Assembly: GCA_035910535.1 (NCBI GenBank)
Contig: JAMHXF010000099.1
Location: forward strand, 86,160-150,159
Direction: 5' to 3'
Source of the DNA: Archangium_A sp035910535
GTDB lineage: Bacteria; Myxococcota; Myxococcia; Myxococcales; Myxococcaceae
DNA: 64,000 nucleotides
Made by a program: the position numbers and the translations under genes. The notes beneath the pieces were generated by a model. That model worked only from the letters and a program-made list of their open reading frames with translations. It was not told where the DNA came from and did no database searches. How positions within the stretch are numbered: the stretch's first letter is position 1; each line of letters starts with the position of its first letter. Positions 47,968-56,930 of this stretch are shown here, piece by piece.

Positions 47968-49304
47968 CGCGTCGAGAGTAACGCGGGCGCGAGCGGTGGC
48001 GTCGTCGGCACCGGGAGAATCCACGCCTTGGCCTGGAGCCCGTCGCGCTCCTGTGAGAGGTCGACCGACGCATCGATGAGCGGCGCCGCCTTGCGACCAT
48101 TGAGCGAGGCCAGCGTATCCGCGCGCACCACGACGTCACCCTCGCCACGCGCCTTGAAGTCCGCCGCGATGTGCCGCGCGAGCTGCAGAATCAGGTCAGG
48201 CTGTACGGCCAGCTCCCGCTCCTGCACGCCGTTCAAGTACGTGCGCGGAGACACGTGCCACTCACGGCCCGCCTGGTTCTTCACCACGAAGGTCACCACG
48301 CCGTTCTTCTCGCGCGTCATCACCCGCCACGAAAACCGCATGCCCTGCTCGTGCCACGAGACGTCGCCTCCGTAGACGAACGTGCGCAGTGGCACCGCGA
48401 CCTGAAAGACCACGTACGTCGCCAACACCACGACGCCCCAGCGCGGCAGCTCCGTGGGGCGCGCGAACTGCGGCGCCGCCGAGTTGACGAACCGCCGAGG
48501 CCAGCTCGCGTCGAAGAACACCAACGTCGAGAGCATCATGATGAACGGGAACATGCCGATGGGGAACAGCGCGCTCGTCATCAGGTGAAACGCGAGCACC
48601 GCTCCATAGGCAAACGGGCGCGTGCGCTTGAACGACAACAGCCACGGCGCCGACGCATCGAACAGGAACCCGGCCCACGACGCGAACCAGGCGGCTTCAG
48701 GTCTGTCGAGCCACGGCCCGATGACGGGAATCGACGGGCGCGCCGAGAGCCACAGATGCAGCGCGGCGCCGTGACCCAGCCAGTCGCTGTTGAACTTCGC
48801 GATGGCCGCGAACACGTAGACCACGCCGACCTGAAAGCGCAGCAGCGCCGTGCACCACGTCGGCAACGTGGCGCGCCGCACCGACGGTCGCAGCCACGCG
48901 TCGACGCTCCACAGCCCGTGCAGCGGCATGAAGCACATCAACGCCGCGAGCAGGCACACCAGGTAGTAGTGGTTGAGGTAGTTCGAGACGTCGAGCAGCT
49001 GCACCCACGAGAAGACGACGAACAGCAGCGCGATGCTCACGCGGTACAGCGCGCCCGCAGCCACGAGCAGCCCGAGAATCACGAGCGCCACGAAGAGCCA
49101 GCGCACCACGTCGACGCCCGGTGACGGCACCCACGCGAAGCCCCAGTACGTAAACCGGTACTTCGTGTCGAAGAGCGTGTCGACCCAGCCGTAGGTGAGG
49201 AACCGAAGCGCCGACACCGCGACGAGCAGCCCGAACGCCACACGAAACACGGCGAGCGCCGCGGCATCGCGTGGAGCGCCCAACCACTGTCGCAGCTCAG
49301 TCAT
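47964..49304 (-). CDS. HTTM (vitamin-K gamma-carboxylase-like) membrane protein
   Basis: The 446-residue protein starts at ATG 49304. The HTTM pattern is clear: LAVFRVAFGLLVAVSALRF, FVVFSWVQLLDVSNYLNHYYLVCLLAALMCFMP, LLRFQVGVVYVFAAIAKFNSDWL, then DASAPWLLSFKRTRPFAYGAVLAFHLM and FPIGMFPFIMM. The soluble C-terminal third (WHEQGMRFSWRVMTREKNG and YLNGVQERELAVQPD) matches the bacterial homologues. Family members are related to vitamin-K-dependent gamma-carboxylase, but bacterial activity is largely uncharacterised. It overlaps the imelysin gene by 8 nt and the DUF1801 gene by 4 nt. Confidence 0.9.
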   Translation of the reverse strand: MTELRQWLGAPRDAAALAVFRVAFGLLVAVSALRFLTYGWVDTLFDTKYRFTYWGFAWVPSPGVDVVRWLFVALVILGLLVAAGALYRVSIALLFVVFSWVQLLDVSNYLNHYYLVCLLAALMCFMPLHGLWSVDAWLRPSVRRATLPTWCTALLRFQVGVVYVFAAIAKFNSDWLGHGAALHLWLSARPSIPVIGPWLDRPEAAWFASWAGFLFDASAPWLLSFKRTRPFAYGAVLAFHLMTSALFPIGMFPFIMMLSTLVFFDASWPRRFVNSAAPQFARPTELPRWGVVVLATYVVFQVAVPLRTFVYGGDVSWHEQGMRFSWRVMTREKNGVVTFVVKNQAGREWHVSPRTYLNGVQERELAVQPDLILQLARHIAADFKARGEGDVVVRADTLASLNGRKAAPLIDASVDLSQERDGLQAKAWILPVPTTPPLAPALLSTR

Positions 49305-50448
49305 TGTCGCCTTCGAGCCCCATCGGGAGCTCGAGGTCAAGCACGGTGACGAACTCGCTCTTGATGAGGTCCGTCACGCCCTTCACTGCGTCGTACAGCG
49401 CGCGCACCGACGCGGGGTCGTTGATCAACGCCTCACGGAGGTCGCTCTCTTCAATCGCCTCGAGGGCGAGCTGCGCCGCCGCGGTGTTGGTCTTCATGCG
49501 GCTCGCGAGGTCTGCCGCGTTCGCGCTCACGAGCAGCTCGTCGAAGCCGATGCCTTCGTAGTCGGCCTCGCAGCCCTCGAGCAGCTGCCGAAAGCCCTCG
49601 AGGTTCGCGCGCAGGTTGGCCGTATTGTGGCTCGCGTACTGCGACTCGAGCGCTTCGAGACACGGAGGCGCGCCGCACTCACGCAGGCCCATCGGCACGG
49701 CCAGCTTGATGTCCTTCACTTCTTTCTCGACGTAGAACATCGCGTCGCTCACGCGGTTCATCGCGCCGGCCGTCGTCATGTAGACCCGGTTGCCGGGGCC
49801 TGCGGTGCGCAGCGTCTCGACGAAGCCGCCTTCCCACGCTGCGAAAAGCTCGTCGGCTTGCGCCTTCACGTCGTTCGAGAGCGCCGCGATGAACGCCTGT
49901 TTGCGCGCGGTGCGTTCGGCCGGCGTCAACGCAGCCCACGCCGTCGCCGAGCAGCTCACGTCATCGCCGGGGTGAAAGAGGAGGAACTCGAGCGCGGTGA
50001 GGCCGCGGCGATTCACCAGCAGCTTGTCGACGCCGCCCTCGTATTGCTTCGAGACCATCGCGTCTTCGGTCGCGCAGCGGCTGAACAATGGCCACGCGTA
50101 GACGTGGTCGCGAATGTCGAGCCCGCCGGGCTTGATGGAGCTGCCAGTCGGGCCGAACTGCATCACCTCGAGGCGCTGCCACGCGGCCATCGTTCGCCTC
50201 CACGCGTCTTGCGACGGAGCGGCCGCCAGCGCCCCCGCTTCGGTCTGAAAGCGCAGGGCATTGTTGCGCGCGCATTGCCCCACGGCCGCCAAGACGTCGG
50301 TCCGTGACGCGGTGCTCCCACCGTCTTCATGCAGGCCGCTGCCTGCGTCTTTCTCTTGTGGTTTCGATGGGATGCAAGCCGTTACGGAAAGTGCTGCAGC
50401 GCAGCAAAGAGCTTGACGCATCAGGGGGGTCGTGATTTTGAAACTCAT
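49297..50448 (-). CDS. Imelysin-family lipoprotein (M75-like)
   Basis: The 383-residue product has a lipoprotein signal with lipobox LSVTAC. The start may be ATG 50448 or ATG 50421; neither has a clear ribosome-binding site. The imelysin pattern includes WRRTMAAWQRLEVMQFGPT, DHVYAWPLFSRCA, GLTALEFLLFHPG (the A-[IL]-E-[YF]-LLF signature), and a second half with MGLRECG. Imelysins are iron-regulated envelope proteins of uncertain biochemistry. It heads the operon with HTTM and DUF1801 genes. Confidence 0.88.
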   Translation of the reverse strand: MSFKITTPLMRQALCCAAALSVTACIPSKPQEKDAGSGLHEDGGSTASRTDVLAAVGQCARNNALRFQTEAGALAAAPSQDAWRRTMAAWQRLEVMQFGPTGSSIKPGGLDIRDHVYAWPLFSRCATEDAMVSKQYEGGVDKLLVNRRGLTALEFLLFHPGDDVSCSATAWAALTPAERTARKQAFIAALSNDVKAQADELFAAWEGGFVETLRTAGPGNRVYMTTAGAMNRVSDAMFYVEKEVKDIKLAVPMGLRECGAPPCLEALESQYASHNTANLRANLEGFRQLLEGCEADYEGIGFDELLVSANAADLASRMKTNTAAAQLALEAIEESDLREALINDPASVRALYDAVKGVTDLIKSEFVTVLDLELPMGLEGDND

Positions 50449-50503
50449 TATCAACGAGGCAGTTTACCCCAGATGTCGTTCATCTCAAGGGAGGAGATGA
50501 ATC

Positions 50504-52027
50504 ATGAAAATCGGAATGAAGTGGATTCTTGGAGCAGCAGTTGCGGCGGCGTTGTCGGCTTGCCCCCCGGTCGACCCGGGCACTGATGGCGGCACCGGCG
50601 GTGGCACGGCGACGGGCGGCGGTACGGCGACGGGCGGCGGTTCTGAAACGGGCGGCGGCACGGCGACGGGCGGCGGCACGGCGACGGGTGGCGGTACGGC
50701 GACGGGCGGCGGTACGGCGACGGGCGGCGGTACGACGCAGCGCGACCTCGACGTCGTGCTCGTGCGCTTGAACAACGACGGCACGCGCGACACCACGTTC
50801 GGTACCGACGGCGTGGCACGCATCGACTTCGGGCAGACCACTGGCGCGGCGCGCGACAACCTCTACAGCTTCGACAAGGACAGCGCGGGTCGCTTCGTGC
50901 TCTTCGGCGCGACGAAGTCGGCGACGGGCTCCGATGCGGATCGTTTCGTGGCGCGCGTGACGGCCGCAGGGTCGCTCGACACCACGTTCGCGACCGCCGG
51001 CATCTACCGCCAGGGCTTCGGCACGTTGAGCGACTCGGCGCGCCACGGTCAGGTGCAGGCCGACGGCAAGATTGTCGCGTCGGGCTACACCTCGCAGCCC
51101 ACGGGCGCGCTTCTGGAAGACGGCGGCGTGCAGGCGGCCAACCACATCGTGTTGATTCGTTTGAACTCCGACGGCACGCCCGACACCACGTTCGGCGACG
51201 CGGGCGTCGTGAACTCGGCGAAGTTCGTGCCGACCGTGCCCACCGAGCTGTGGGGCATGGCCGAGGCCTACGCCGCGGTTCGTCAGTCGAGCGGCAAGTA
51301 CGTCACCACCGGCTATGGCCGCGCTGCGCCGTCGGGCGCGGTGGACATGGTTGGCTTCCGCTACCTCGACACCGGCGCGGACGACCCGTCGTGGGGCACC
51401 AACGGCTCGTTCGTCTTCGACCTCATCGGTGGTGATGAGCGCGGCCGTCACGCGGTCGTGCTGAGCGATGACCGCGTCGTCAACGTCGGCAGCGGCGTGG
51501 CGCTCACGGGCAACATCGACGCGATGGTCACCGTGTTGACGGCCGACGGTCAGTTCGACACCACGTTCAACACCACGGGCTCGAAGACGTACTCGTTCGG
51601 CCGCGCCGACGAGGCGTTCTTCGGTTCAGCGGTTGGCCCCGGCGGCATGTCGCTCGCCGCGGCTGGCTACCGGGTCGCTGGCTCGGGTGAGAATGACGAC
51701 GCCGTGCTGCTCGTGATGCCGCTCTCGACGGGCGCGCCGGCGGAGTTCGCCGACGCCGTGCCGCTGTCGGCCACGGGTAACGACCGCTTCTTCGGCGTCG
51801 CGTGGGACGGCTCGAAGATCATCGGCGTGGGCTTCGTGCGCGACGGCGCCGACACGAAGTTCGCGGCGGCTCGCTTCGACACTGCGGGCGCGCTCGACAC
51901 GACGTTCGGTACGGGCGGCATCGTGACCATCGACGTGACGCCCGAAGGCGGCACGGAAGAGACGGCGCGCTGGGTCGTCGTGCAGAGCGACGGGAAGATC
52001 GTCATCGGCGGCAACGCCGAGCACTGA
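50504..52027 (+). CDS. Delta-60 repeat lipoprotein with GGGTAT linker
   Basis: The 507-residue product starts at ATG 50504, after a strong ribosome-binding site (GGGAGGAG). It has a lipoprotein signal (MKIGMKWILGAAVAAALSAC). Residues about 25-75 are GGGTAT repeats. The rest consists of delta-60 repeats (for example DVVLVRLNNDGTRDTTFGTDG, HGQVQADGKIVASGYTS, HIVLIRLNSDGTPDTTFGDAG) in about seven units, each a beta-propeller blade-like segment. It is probably a surface-exposed propeller. It is divergent from the imelysin operon. Confidence 0.9.
   Translation: MKIGMKWILGAAVAAALSACPPVDPGTDGGTGGGTATGGGTATGGGSETGGGTATGGGTATGGGTATGGGTATGGGTTQRDLDVVLVRLNNDGTRDTTFGTDGVARIDFGQTTGAARDNLYSFDKDSAGRFVLFGATKSATGSDADRFVARVTAAGSLDTTFATAGIYRQGFGTLSDSARHGQVQADGKIVASGYTSQPTGALLEDGGVQAANHIVLIRLNSDGTPDTTFGDAGVVNSAKFVPTVPTELWGMAEAYAAVRQSSGKYVTTGYGRAAPSGAVDMVGFRYLDTGADDPSWGTNGSFVFDLIGGDERGRHAVVLSDDRVVNVGSGVALTGNIDAMVTVLTADGQFDTTFNTTGSKTYSFGRADEAFFGSAVGPGGMSLAAAGYRVAGSGENDDAVLLVMPLSTGAPAEFADAVPLSATGNDRFFGVAWDGSKIIGVGFVRDGADTKFAAARFDTAGALDTTFGTGGIVTIDVTPEGGTEETARWVVVQSDGKIVIGGNAEH
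50606..50731 (+). repeat. Seven 18-bp tandem repeats in delta-60 lipoprotein gene
   Basis: Seven 18-bp units (ACGGCGACGGGCGGCGGT with variants) encode TATGGG hexapeptides, one changed to SETGGG. They use GC-ending codons, unlike the otherwise similar tract at 62031. Length changes would remain in frame. Confidence 0.85.
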
Positions 52028-52097
52028 TCAGCTCCCGTTGAGCGAAGTGACGAGCGCTCGGGGCCAACTGCCTCGGGCGCTTTGTCTTTGCGGGGCG

Positions 52098-53480
52098 CTA
52101 CGGCCCTGCGTCGACGCCGCCATCGCGCGGCTTGAACGACGACGCCTCGAGCTCCCACGTCAGTCGCCCCGTGTGTTGCGACGCCCCCGAAGAGTCGAGC
52201 CAGCCGCTGATGCGCTCCGAGGCGAGCAACAACGGCCCCAGCTCACTGCCTGCGGCGACCAGCCCGGCGAGCTCTGCTGACTGCACCGCTTCGAGCAACG
52301 GCACCTGCTGAAGGCCCCGAGCCACGAGGCGAGGGTCGACCACGTACTCGAGGCCGTGCGCCTGCTTGCCCGCCGCGCTCGCCAGCGCAGTCACGGCGCG
52401 CGTCTTCACCTCTGCGTCATTGGCGACGACCAGAAAGTTCCCATGCAGCGACACCAACAACGTGCCCTCCCGTGAGGCGAGCGTCTTCGGGTCGAGCTTG
52501 TCGAGCTCGGCCTTCACCGCGGCCGCGTCTGACACCTCGGCGATGAACGCTGCGCGGAGCGCGAAGAACCTCGCCTCCTTCGTGCGCAGCCCCGTGGTGA
52601 CGCGCACGTGGCTCGCGAGCGCCGCCGTGTTTCCCGTGAGCAGCGGGGCGATGGCGCGCGCCACCGGCAACAACGCCGCGCCTCCGGGGAAGGTGCGAAC
52701 CACGCGGTCCACCACGGCGGGTATTTCAGTCTTCGTCACGCGCGCACGAAGCACCGCCATGCCGGGCGTCGAGAACTTCCCGAGCGGCGACTCACCCGCG
52801 CCCGCGAAGGTCGACATGCGCGTGCCCTTCAGCCGCGCGTCGGCCTGCAGCGTGAGCCCTTTGCCGGTGAGCGCCACCACGCCATGCGTGCTGCCCGACG
52901 GCACGATGAATTGCAGCGCGCCCGGCACCTTCGCGGCCAGTGAGAGCCCCGGCCCCGTCGACGGCTTCGTCAGCATCTTCACGAGCGACGGCAACTGCGC
53001 GTCGATGGATCTCCCGTGCCCCGCGATGGCGCACGATTCACGACCCGACATCGCGTAGGCCACCAACACGCGCCCGAGTGGATCTCTCGAGCCGTGCACC
53101 GTCACGCCGCCTTCTGTCTTCTGAAAGACGTCGCCCATTCGCGCCAGCTTCGCGTCGCACGCGCTGCGGTACGTCTCGACGTCTTTGACCGTCACGCAGC
53201 TGAGCACCGCGTCGCCGAGCTGCGTGCGGGACAATGGCGCGCTGCCGTCGATGCCTGAGCGCGCGAGCGCGTCACGGTCGAGCAGGTTCACGTTGATCAA
53301 CGGGTGCGCGTCGGCGCCCCACGTGTCGGGTCGCAGCAGCGTCGACCTCGTGCCTGCCGCCTGGAAGAAGGGCAGCAACTGCTCGGCGCCGTCGAGCTTC
53401 GGCACGTACGAAACGAGCTCCGCGCCGGCCGGCACCTTTGGAGCAGCGAACACGGTGATCAGCACCAACGACATCAACAT
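52098..53480 (-). CDS. Exported protein of unknown function (460 aa)
   Basis: The start is ATG 53480 or ATG 53474; the N-terminus (MLMSLVLITVFAAPKVPA) is a signal peptide. The mature protein is mixed alpha/beta with few cysteines and ends in DGGVDAGP. Repeated domain-like patterns suggest two halves (about 20-230 and 230-460), but there is no recognised motif. It may be an envelope protein. It converges on the delta-60 lipoprotein gene across 70 bp. Confidence 0.7.
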   Translation of the reverse strand: MLMSLVLITVFAAPKVPAGAELVSYVPKLDGAEQLLPFFQAAGTRSTLLRPDTWGADAHPLINVNLLDRDALARSGIDGSAPLSRTQLGDAVLSCVTVKDVETYRSACDAKLARMGDVFQKTEGGVTVHGSRDPLGRVLVAYAMSGRESCAIAGHGRSIDAQLPSLVKMLTKPSTGPGLSLAAKVPGALQFIVPSGSTHGVVALTGKGLTLQADARLKGTRMSTFAGAGESPLGKFSTPGMAVLRARVTKTEIPAVVDRVVRTFPGGAALLPVARAIAPLLTGNTAALASHVRVTTGLRTKEARFFALRAAFIAEVSDAAAVKAELDKLDPKTLASREGTLLVSLHGNFLVVANDAEVKTRAVTALASAAGKQAHGLEYVVDPRLVARGLQQVPLLEAVQSAELAGLVAAGSELGPLLLASERISGWLDSSGASQHTGRLTWELEASSFKPRDGGVDAGP

Positions 53481-53589
53481 GGATTGATCAGAGCAGGTCG
53501 AAACGCCGCCCGGGCCGATATTTCGCGGGTCCGCGCGCGGTGGGCAGGTGTATGGTCCGCGCCCTTCAACCGCACCACGGGAGTTACGC

Positions 53590-54165
53590 ATGGCCTTCAA
53601 GGCGTCCAAAGGAAAGTCAGGCTTGTTCGAGATTCACGGCCTCGAATTGTTCATCGAGAAGAAGGTCGCGGAGCTGCGGAAGGCGCTCGGGCTGGCCACG
53701 AAGGCTGCACCGGTGCCCGCGCCTGCTCCTGTTGCGAAGCCCGTTCCTGTCGTGAAGGCCGCGCCCGTGGCGAAGCCCGCGAAGAAGGCCGCGGCGCCCG
53801 CCAAGAAGAGCAAGGCTGCCGCGAAGGCCACGGCGCCGGCCGCTGATCCACTCCACGCGCTGCTCGCCGCGCTCGAGGCGCACCCGAAGAAGGCGGCGTT
53901 GATCAAGGCCGGCAAGCTGAAAGATCAGCTCCTGCGCTCGTTGATCCCGCTCTACGTCGGCGCGAAGGCCGGCATTGACGTGTCGTCGGGCACGACCTCG
54001 AAGTTCTGGTCGACGCACGGCATCACGTACGCGGCGCCCAACGCGGCCAAGGCGTTGCGAGAGCACGTCGGCTACGCGCGCCGCACCGCGAAGGGCGTGC
54101 AGATCACCCCCAACGGCATCAAGTACGTCGAGCAGGCGATCAGCGGCAAACGCACCGCCGCCTGA
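53590..54165 (+). CDS. Histone-like Ala/Lys/Pro-rich protein (191 aa)
   Basis: The product starts at ATG 53590 with GGGAG upstream. Residues 1-35 are a short domain (LFEIHGLELFIEKKVAELRKALG). Residues about 36-95 are an Ala/Lys/Pro-rich tract like histone H1 tails (PAKKAAAPAKKSKAAAKA). Residues about 95-191 form a compact helical/winged-helix-like domain (LKDQLLRSLIPLYVGAKAGID ... KFWSTHGITYAAPNAAKALREH). The layout suggests DNA or RNA binding, but no known family was matched. Confidence 0.65.
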   Translation: MAFKASKGKSGLFEIHGLELFIEKKVAELRKALGLATKAAPVPAPAPVAKPVPVVKAAPVAKPAKKAAAPAKKSKAAAKATAPAADPLHALLAALEAHPKKAALIKAGKLKDQLLRSLIPLYVGAKAGIDVSSGTTSKFWSTHGITYAAPNAAKALREHVGYARRTAKGVQITPNGIKYVEQAISGKRTAA

Positions 54166-54186
54166 CCTTCGCTACACTCGGGAGCC

Positions 54187-56481
54187 GTGACGGACTTGCG
54201 ATGGCTCCTGCTGGGCGTGGTGCTCGCGTCATGTTCGACGCGGCCCACGCCCGGTTTCGTGCGGGTCACCGTGCGCTGGGTCCCCCGGGTGACCGCCACG
54301 TGTTTCGTGGTGCGCGCCACCGTCGATGACCGCGCGCGAACCACGCCGCCCATGAAGCGTCTCCCCGACACCACGGAGCTGACCGTCGCGGTCTTCCGCG
54401 CGTCTGCCAGCCCCGAGGTGAAGCTCGAGGCGCTCGGCTATTCCGACGAGGCGTGCACGCTCACCACTGACGAGTTGTCGGAGCCCGTCACCGTGCCCTT
54501 CGTCACCGACCCCGCTGCTGAAGGCGTGGTGCTCACGGTGCAGCTGCGACCTGACGACGGCGTCGACCTCGACGGAGACGGCGTCACCACGCCAGAAGAC
54601 TGCGACGACGGGAACCCCGACATCTACCCGGGGCGCATCGAGCTGTGCTCCGACACGTTTGACAACGACTGCGACGACGCCTTCGACTGTGACGACGACG
54701 ACTGCGACCGCAAGGCGTGTGGCGACGGGCGGCTGTGCATTGCCGGGGCGTGCGGCGAGTTCGACTGCACGAACAACCTCGACGACGACGCAGACGGGTT
54801 GGTCGACTGTCGCGACCCCGACTGTGCGCGCGCGACGTGCGCGGAGGGCGGCGTGTGCGGCGATGCGGGCGTGTGCGTCGGCCTGTCTGAAGTGCGTTGC
54901 GATGACGGTGACGACAACAATGGCGACGGCATCGTCGACTGCGCTGATTCGTCGTGCGCCAACCAGCTGTGCTCCGACAACGACGGCTGCACGCGTGGCG
55001 AGCGGTGTCAGGGCGGCGTGTGCCCACCCGGTGCTCCGCTCGATTGTGCCGCGCAGGTGCCCGCGTGTTTCGTGAGCCCCGGCTGCGACGCGGGCGTGTG
55101 CGTCGCGACTCCGATGAGTTGCCCACCGGCGGGCGCGTGCTTCGGCCCCGGCACCTGCGACCCGTTGCTCGACGGTGGCTGTCGCTACGAGGTGGTGCTC
55201 AGCAACGTGTGCACCGACTCGAACGCCTGCACCGTCAATGATTCGTGTCAGGCCGACGGGGGTTGTGCGGGCGTCGAGCTCAACTGCGCGGCCATGGTGA
55301 CCGAGTGCCAGGAGTGGGACGGCACCTGCAGCGGTGGGAGTTGCATGATTCGCACGCGGCTGTCGGGCGTGTGTGACGGTGGGGTGTGTGACGTCGCGGG
55401 CGCGTGCGTTCCGGGCACTCCGTGGCCGTATCCGCTCTCGAACGTGAATCAGACGCGCGCGGTGGGGGCCGCCGGCATCGTCGTCGACTGCGCAGAGGTC
55501 CGCGTCAACACGTCGGCGATTCCGGTGGTGACGACGACGGGCTGCGCGAGCGCCCCCACGGGGCTCGACGCGCTCGTCATCGTGCCGTTGCCGATGCTGA
55601 CTGGTGAAGCAGTGTTGATCAGCGGCTCGTCGTTGTTCATCGACGCGGGGGCACGCCTGGTCTTCGAAGGCACGCGGCCCGTCATCCTCGCGGTGCGCGG
55701 AGACGGCGTGGTTGCAGGCGAAGTCGTCACGTCTGCCGGCGTCGACATGGCGGGGCACTGCGAAGTGTTCACTGACGCGGGCCTCGTGGGTGAAGGCCAG
55801 CCCGGTGGCAGTGGCGCGGCCTTCGGAACTCCGGGAGCGGCTGGTGGTGTGGGCTCGGTCGTCGGCGGGTTCGTGCCCATGACGTCGAGCGCGTCGGGCA
55901 CAGCGTCACTCGTCCCGCTTCGTGGCGGGTGTTCAGGTCAACGCGGAGGCGGCGTCGGCGGTGGCGCCGGTGGTCGCGGTGGCGGCGGGCTTCAGCTCTC
56001 GGTCAGCGGAACGTTGACCATCAACGGGGTCATCGGCGCGCCGGGCGAGGGTGGGCGCGGCGCTGCGCCGGGCGCGGTTGGCGGTGGCGGCGCAGGCAGC
56101 GGTGGCGCGGTGCTGCTCGAGGCGACGACGTTGGTGCTCGGCTCCGGTGCGCGCGTGCTGGCGCTGGGTGGTTCGGGCGGTGAAGGCTCGGGCGGTCAGA
56201 ATGGGGTCGACGGTCGGCCCGGCTCTCTGATTGCAGACGTGGCGGCCGTGAGCGGAGGCGACAACTCCGGTCGCGGTGGCAACGGCGGCGCTGGCGCGTC
56301 GAGCGCGGTGGACGCCTTCCCCGGGCAGCCGGGCGTAACGAACGGCGCCAACGAAGGTGGCGGCGGCGGTGGTGGCGCTGGGCTCGGGCGCGTGCGGTTC
56401 AACGTCGTCAACGCGTGCCAGCTCGCGGGCGGCCACGTCGTCAGTCCACCTTCGACGAGCGCTGACGGCGGCTGTCGATGA
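54187..56481 (+). CDS. MopE-like Cys- and Asp-rich lipoprotein with Gly-rich tail
   Basis: The 764-residue product starts at GTG 54187 with a lipoprotein signal (LLGVVLASC). Residues about 127-175 hold a calcium/metal-binding repeat, DLDGDGVTTPEDCDDGNPDIYPG with later DNDCDDAFDCDDDDCD, matching the MopE-type Cys/Asp-rich motif. A long run of Cys-rich modules follows to about 400 (CTNNLDDDADGLVDC, CSDNDGCTRGERC, CPPAGACFGPGTC). The last third is a Gly-rich beta region (GGGVGGGAGGRGGGG). It is the first gene of the operon with the peptidase and sigma genes. Confidence 0.85.
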   Translation: MTDLRWLLLGVVLASCSTRPTPGFVRVTVRWVPRVTATCFVVRATVDDRARTTPPMKRLPDTTELTVAVFRASASPEVKLEALGYSDEACTLTTDELSEPVTVPFVTDPAAEGVVLTVQLRPDDGVDLDGDGVTTPEDCDDGNPDIYPGRIELCSDTFDNDCDDAFDCDDDDCDRKACGDGRLCIAGACGEFDCTNNLDDDADGLVDCRDPDCARATCAEGGVCGDAGVCVGLSEVRCDDGDDNNGDGIVDCADSSCANQLCSDNDGCTRGERCQGGVCPPGAPLDCAAQVPACFVSPGCDAGVCVATPMSCPPAGACFGPGTCDPLLDGGCRYEVVLSNVCTDSNACTVNDSCQADGGCAGVELNCAAMVTECQEWDGTCSGGSCMIRTRLSGVCDGGVCDVAGACVPGTPWPYPLSNVNQTRAVGAAGIVVDCAEVRVNTSAIPVVTTTGCASAPTGLDALVIVPLPMLTGEAVLISGSSLFIDAGARLVFEGTRPVILAVRGDGVVAGEVVTSAGVDMAGHCEVFTDAGLVGEGQPGGSGAAFGTPGAAGGVGSVVGGFVPMTSSASGTASLVPLRGGCSGQRGGGVGGGAGGRGGGGLQLSVSGTLTINGVIGAPGEGGRGAAPGAVGGGGAGSGGAVLLEATTLVLGSGARVLALGGSGGEGSGGQNGVDGRPGSLIADVAAVSGGDNSGRGGNGGAGASSAVDAFPGQPGVTNGANEGGGGGGGAGLGRVRFNVVNACQLAGGHVVSPPSTSADGGCR

Positions 56482-56888
56482 CGCACGAGGCGTTGCTCCG
56501 CGCGTTGCCGACCGGCGGCGTGATGTGGCTCCCGGCGCGGGGAAAGAGCCTGTGGCCGCTGCTGCGCGATGGCGACTCGCTGCGCGTGCAACGGCTCGAC
56601 GAAGCAGCGCTGAAGATGGGCGACGTCGCGGTGGTGAAGTTGCCGGGCGATATTCTCGCGGCGCACATCGTCGTCGCGCTGAACCCGCTGCGCACCGCGT
56701 CGAGCGTCGGAGTCGTCGATGCCGCTGCGCTCGAGGTGCTCGCGCGCGTCACCGGCTTTCGTCGCCGCGGCGCGACGCACGAGTGGCCGGCGCTCGCGGC
56801 GTCGGTGCTGCGCTGGCTCCCGCGCCTGTCGAGGTCATTGAAGCGCGTGCCCGGCGCCCGCTCGTTGGCGCGGCTCCTGCGCGACTGA
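56478..56888 (+). CDS. S24/S26-type peptidase (signal-peptidase-like)
   Basis: The 136-residue protein overlaps the MopE-like gene by 4 nt (ATGA). The core reads MWLPARGKSLWPLLRDGDSLRV, where the Ser of GKSLWP aligns with the catalytic Ser of signal peptidases. KMGDVAVVKLPGDILAAHIVV follows, with His in the position of the S26B His. No membrane anchor is obvious. It could process exported proteins, including the preceding lipoprotein, or act as a repressor-like S24 protein. The catalytic His is placed by eye. Confidence 0.7.
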   Translation: MTHEALLRALPTGGVMWLPARGKSLWPLLRDGDSLRVQRLDEAALKMGDVAVVKLPGDILAAHIVVALNPLRTASSVGVVDAAALEVLARVTGFRRRGATHEWPALAASVLRWLPRLSRSLKRVPGARSLARLLRD

Positions 56889-56892
56889 AAAT

Positions 56893-56928
56893 TTCGTGAA
56901 ACCGGATATTCGGACATTCGTGAAACCG
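56893..56928 (+). promoter_or_regulatory. Candidate ECF-type promoter with direct repeat TTCGTGAAACCG
   Basis: TTCGTGAAACCG occurs at 56893-56904 and again at 56917-56928, 24 bp apart, just upstream of the ECF sigma start at 56931. The TGAAAC of the first copy resembles an ECF -35 box, and CGT about 16 bp later, within the second copy, could be the -10. This would be autoregulation by the ECF factor. The start codon follows very closely, which weakens the model. Confidence 0.35.
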
Positions 56929-56930
56929 CC

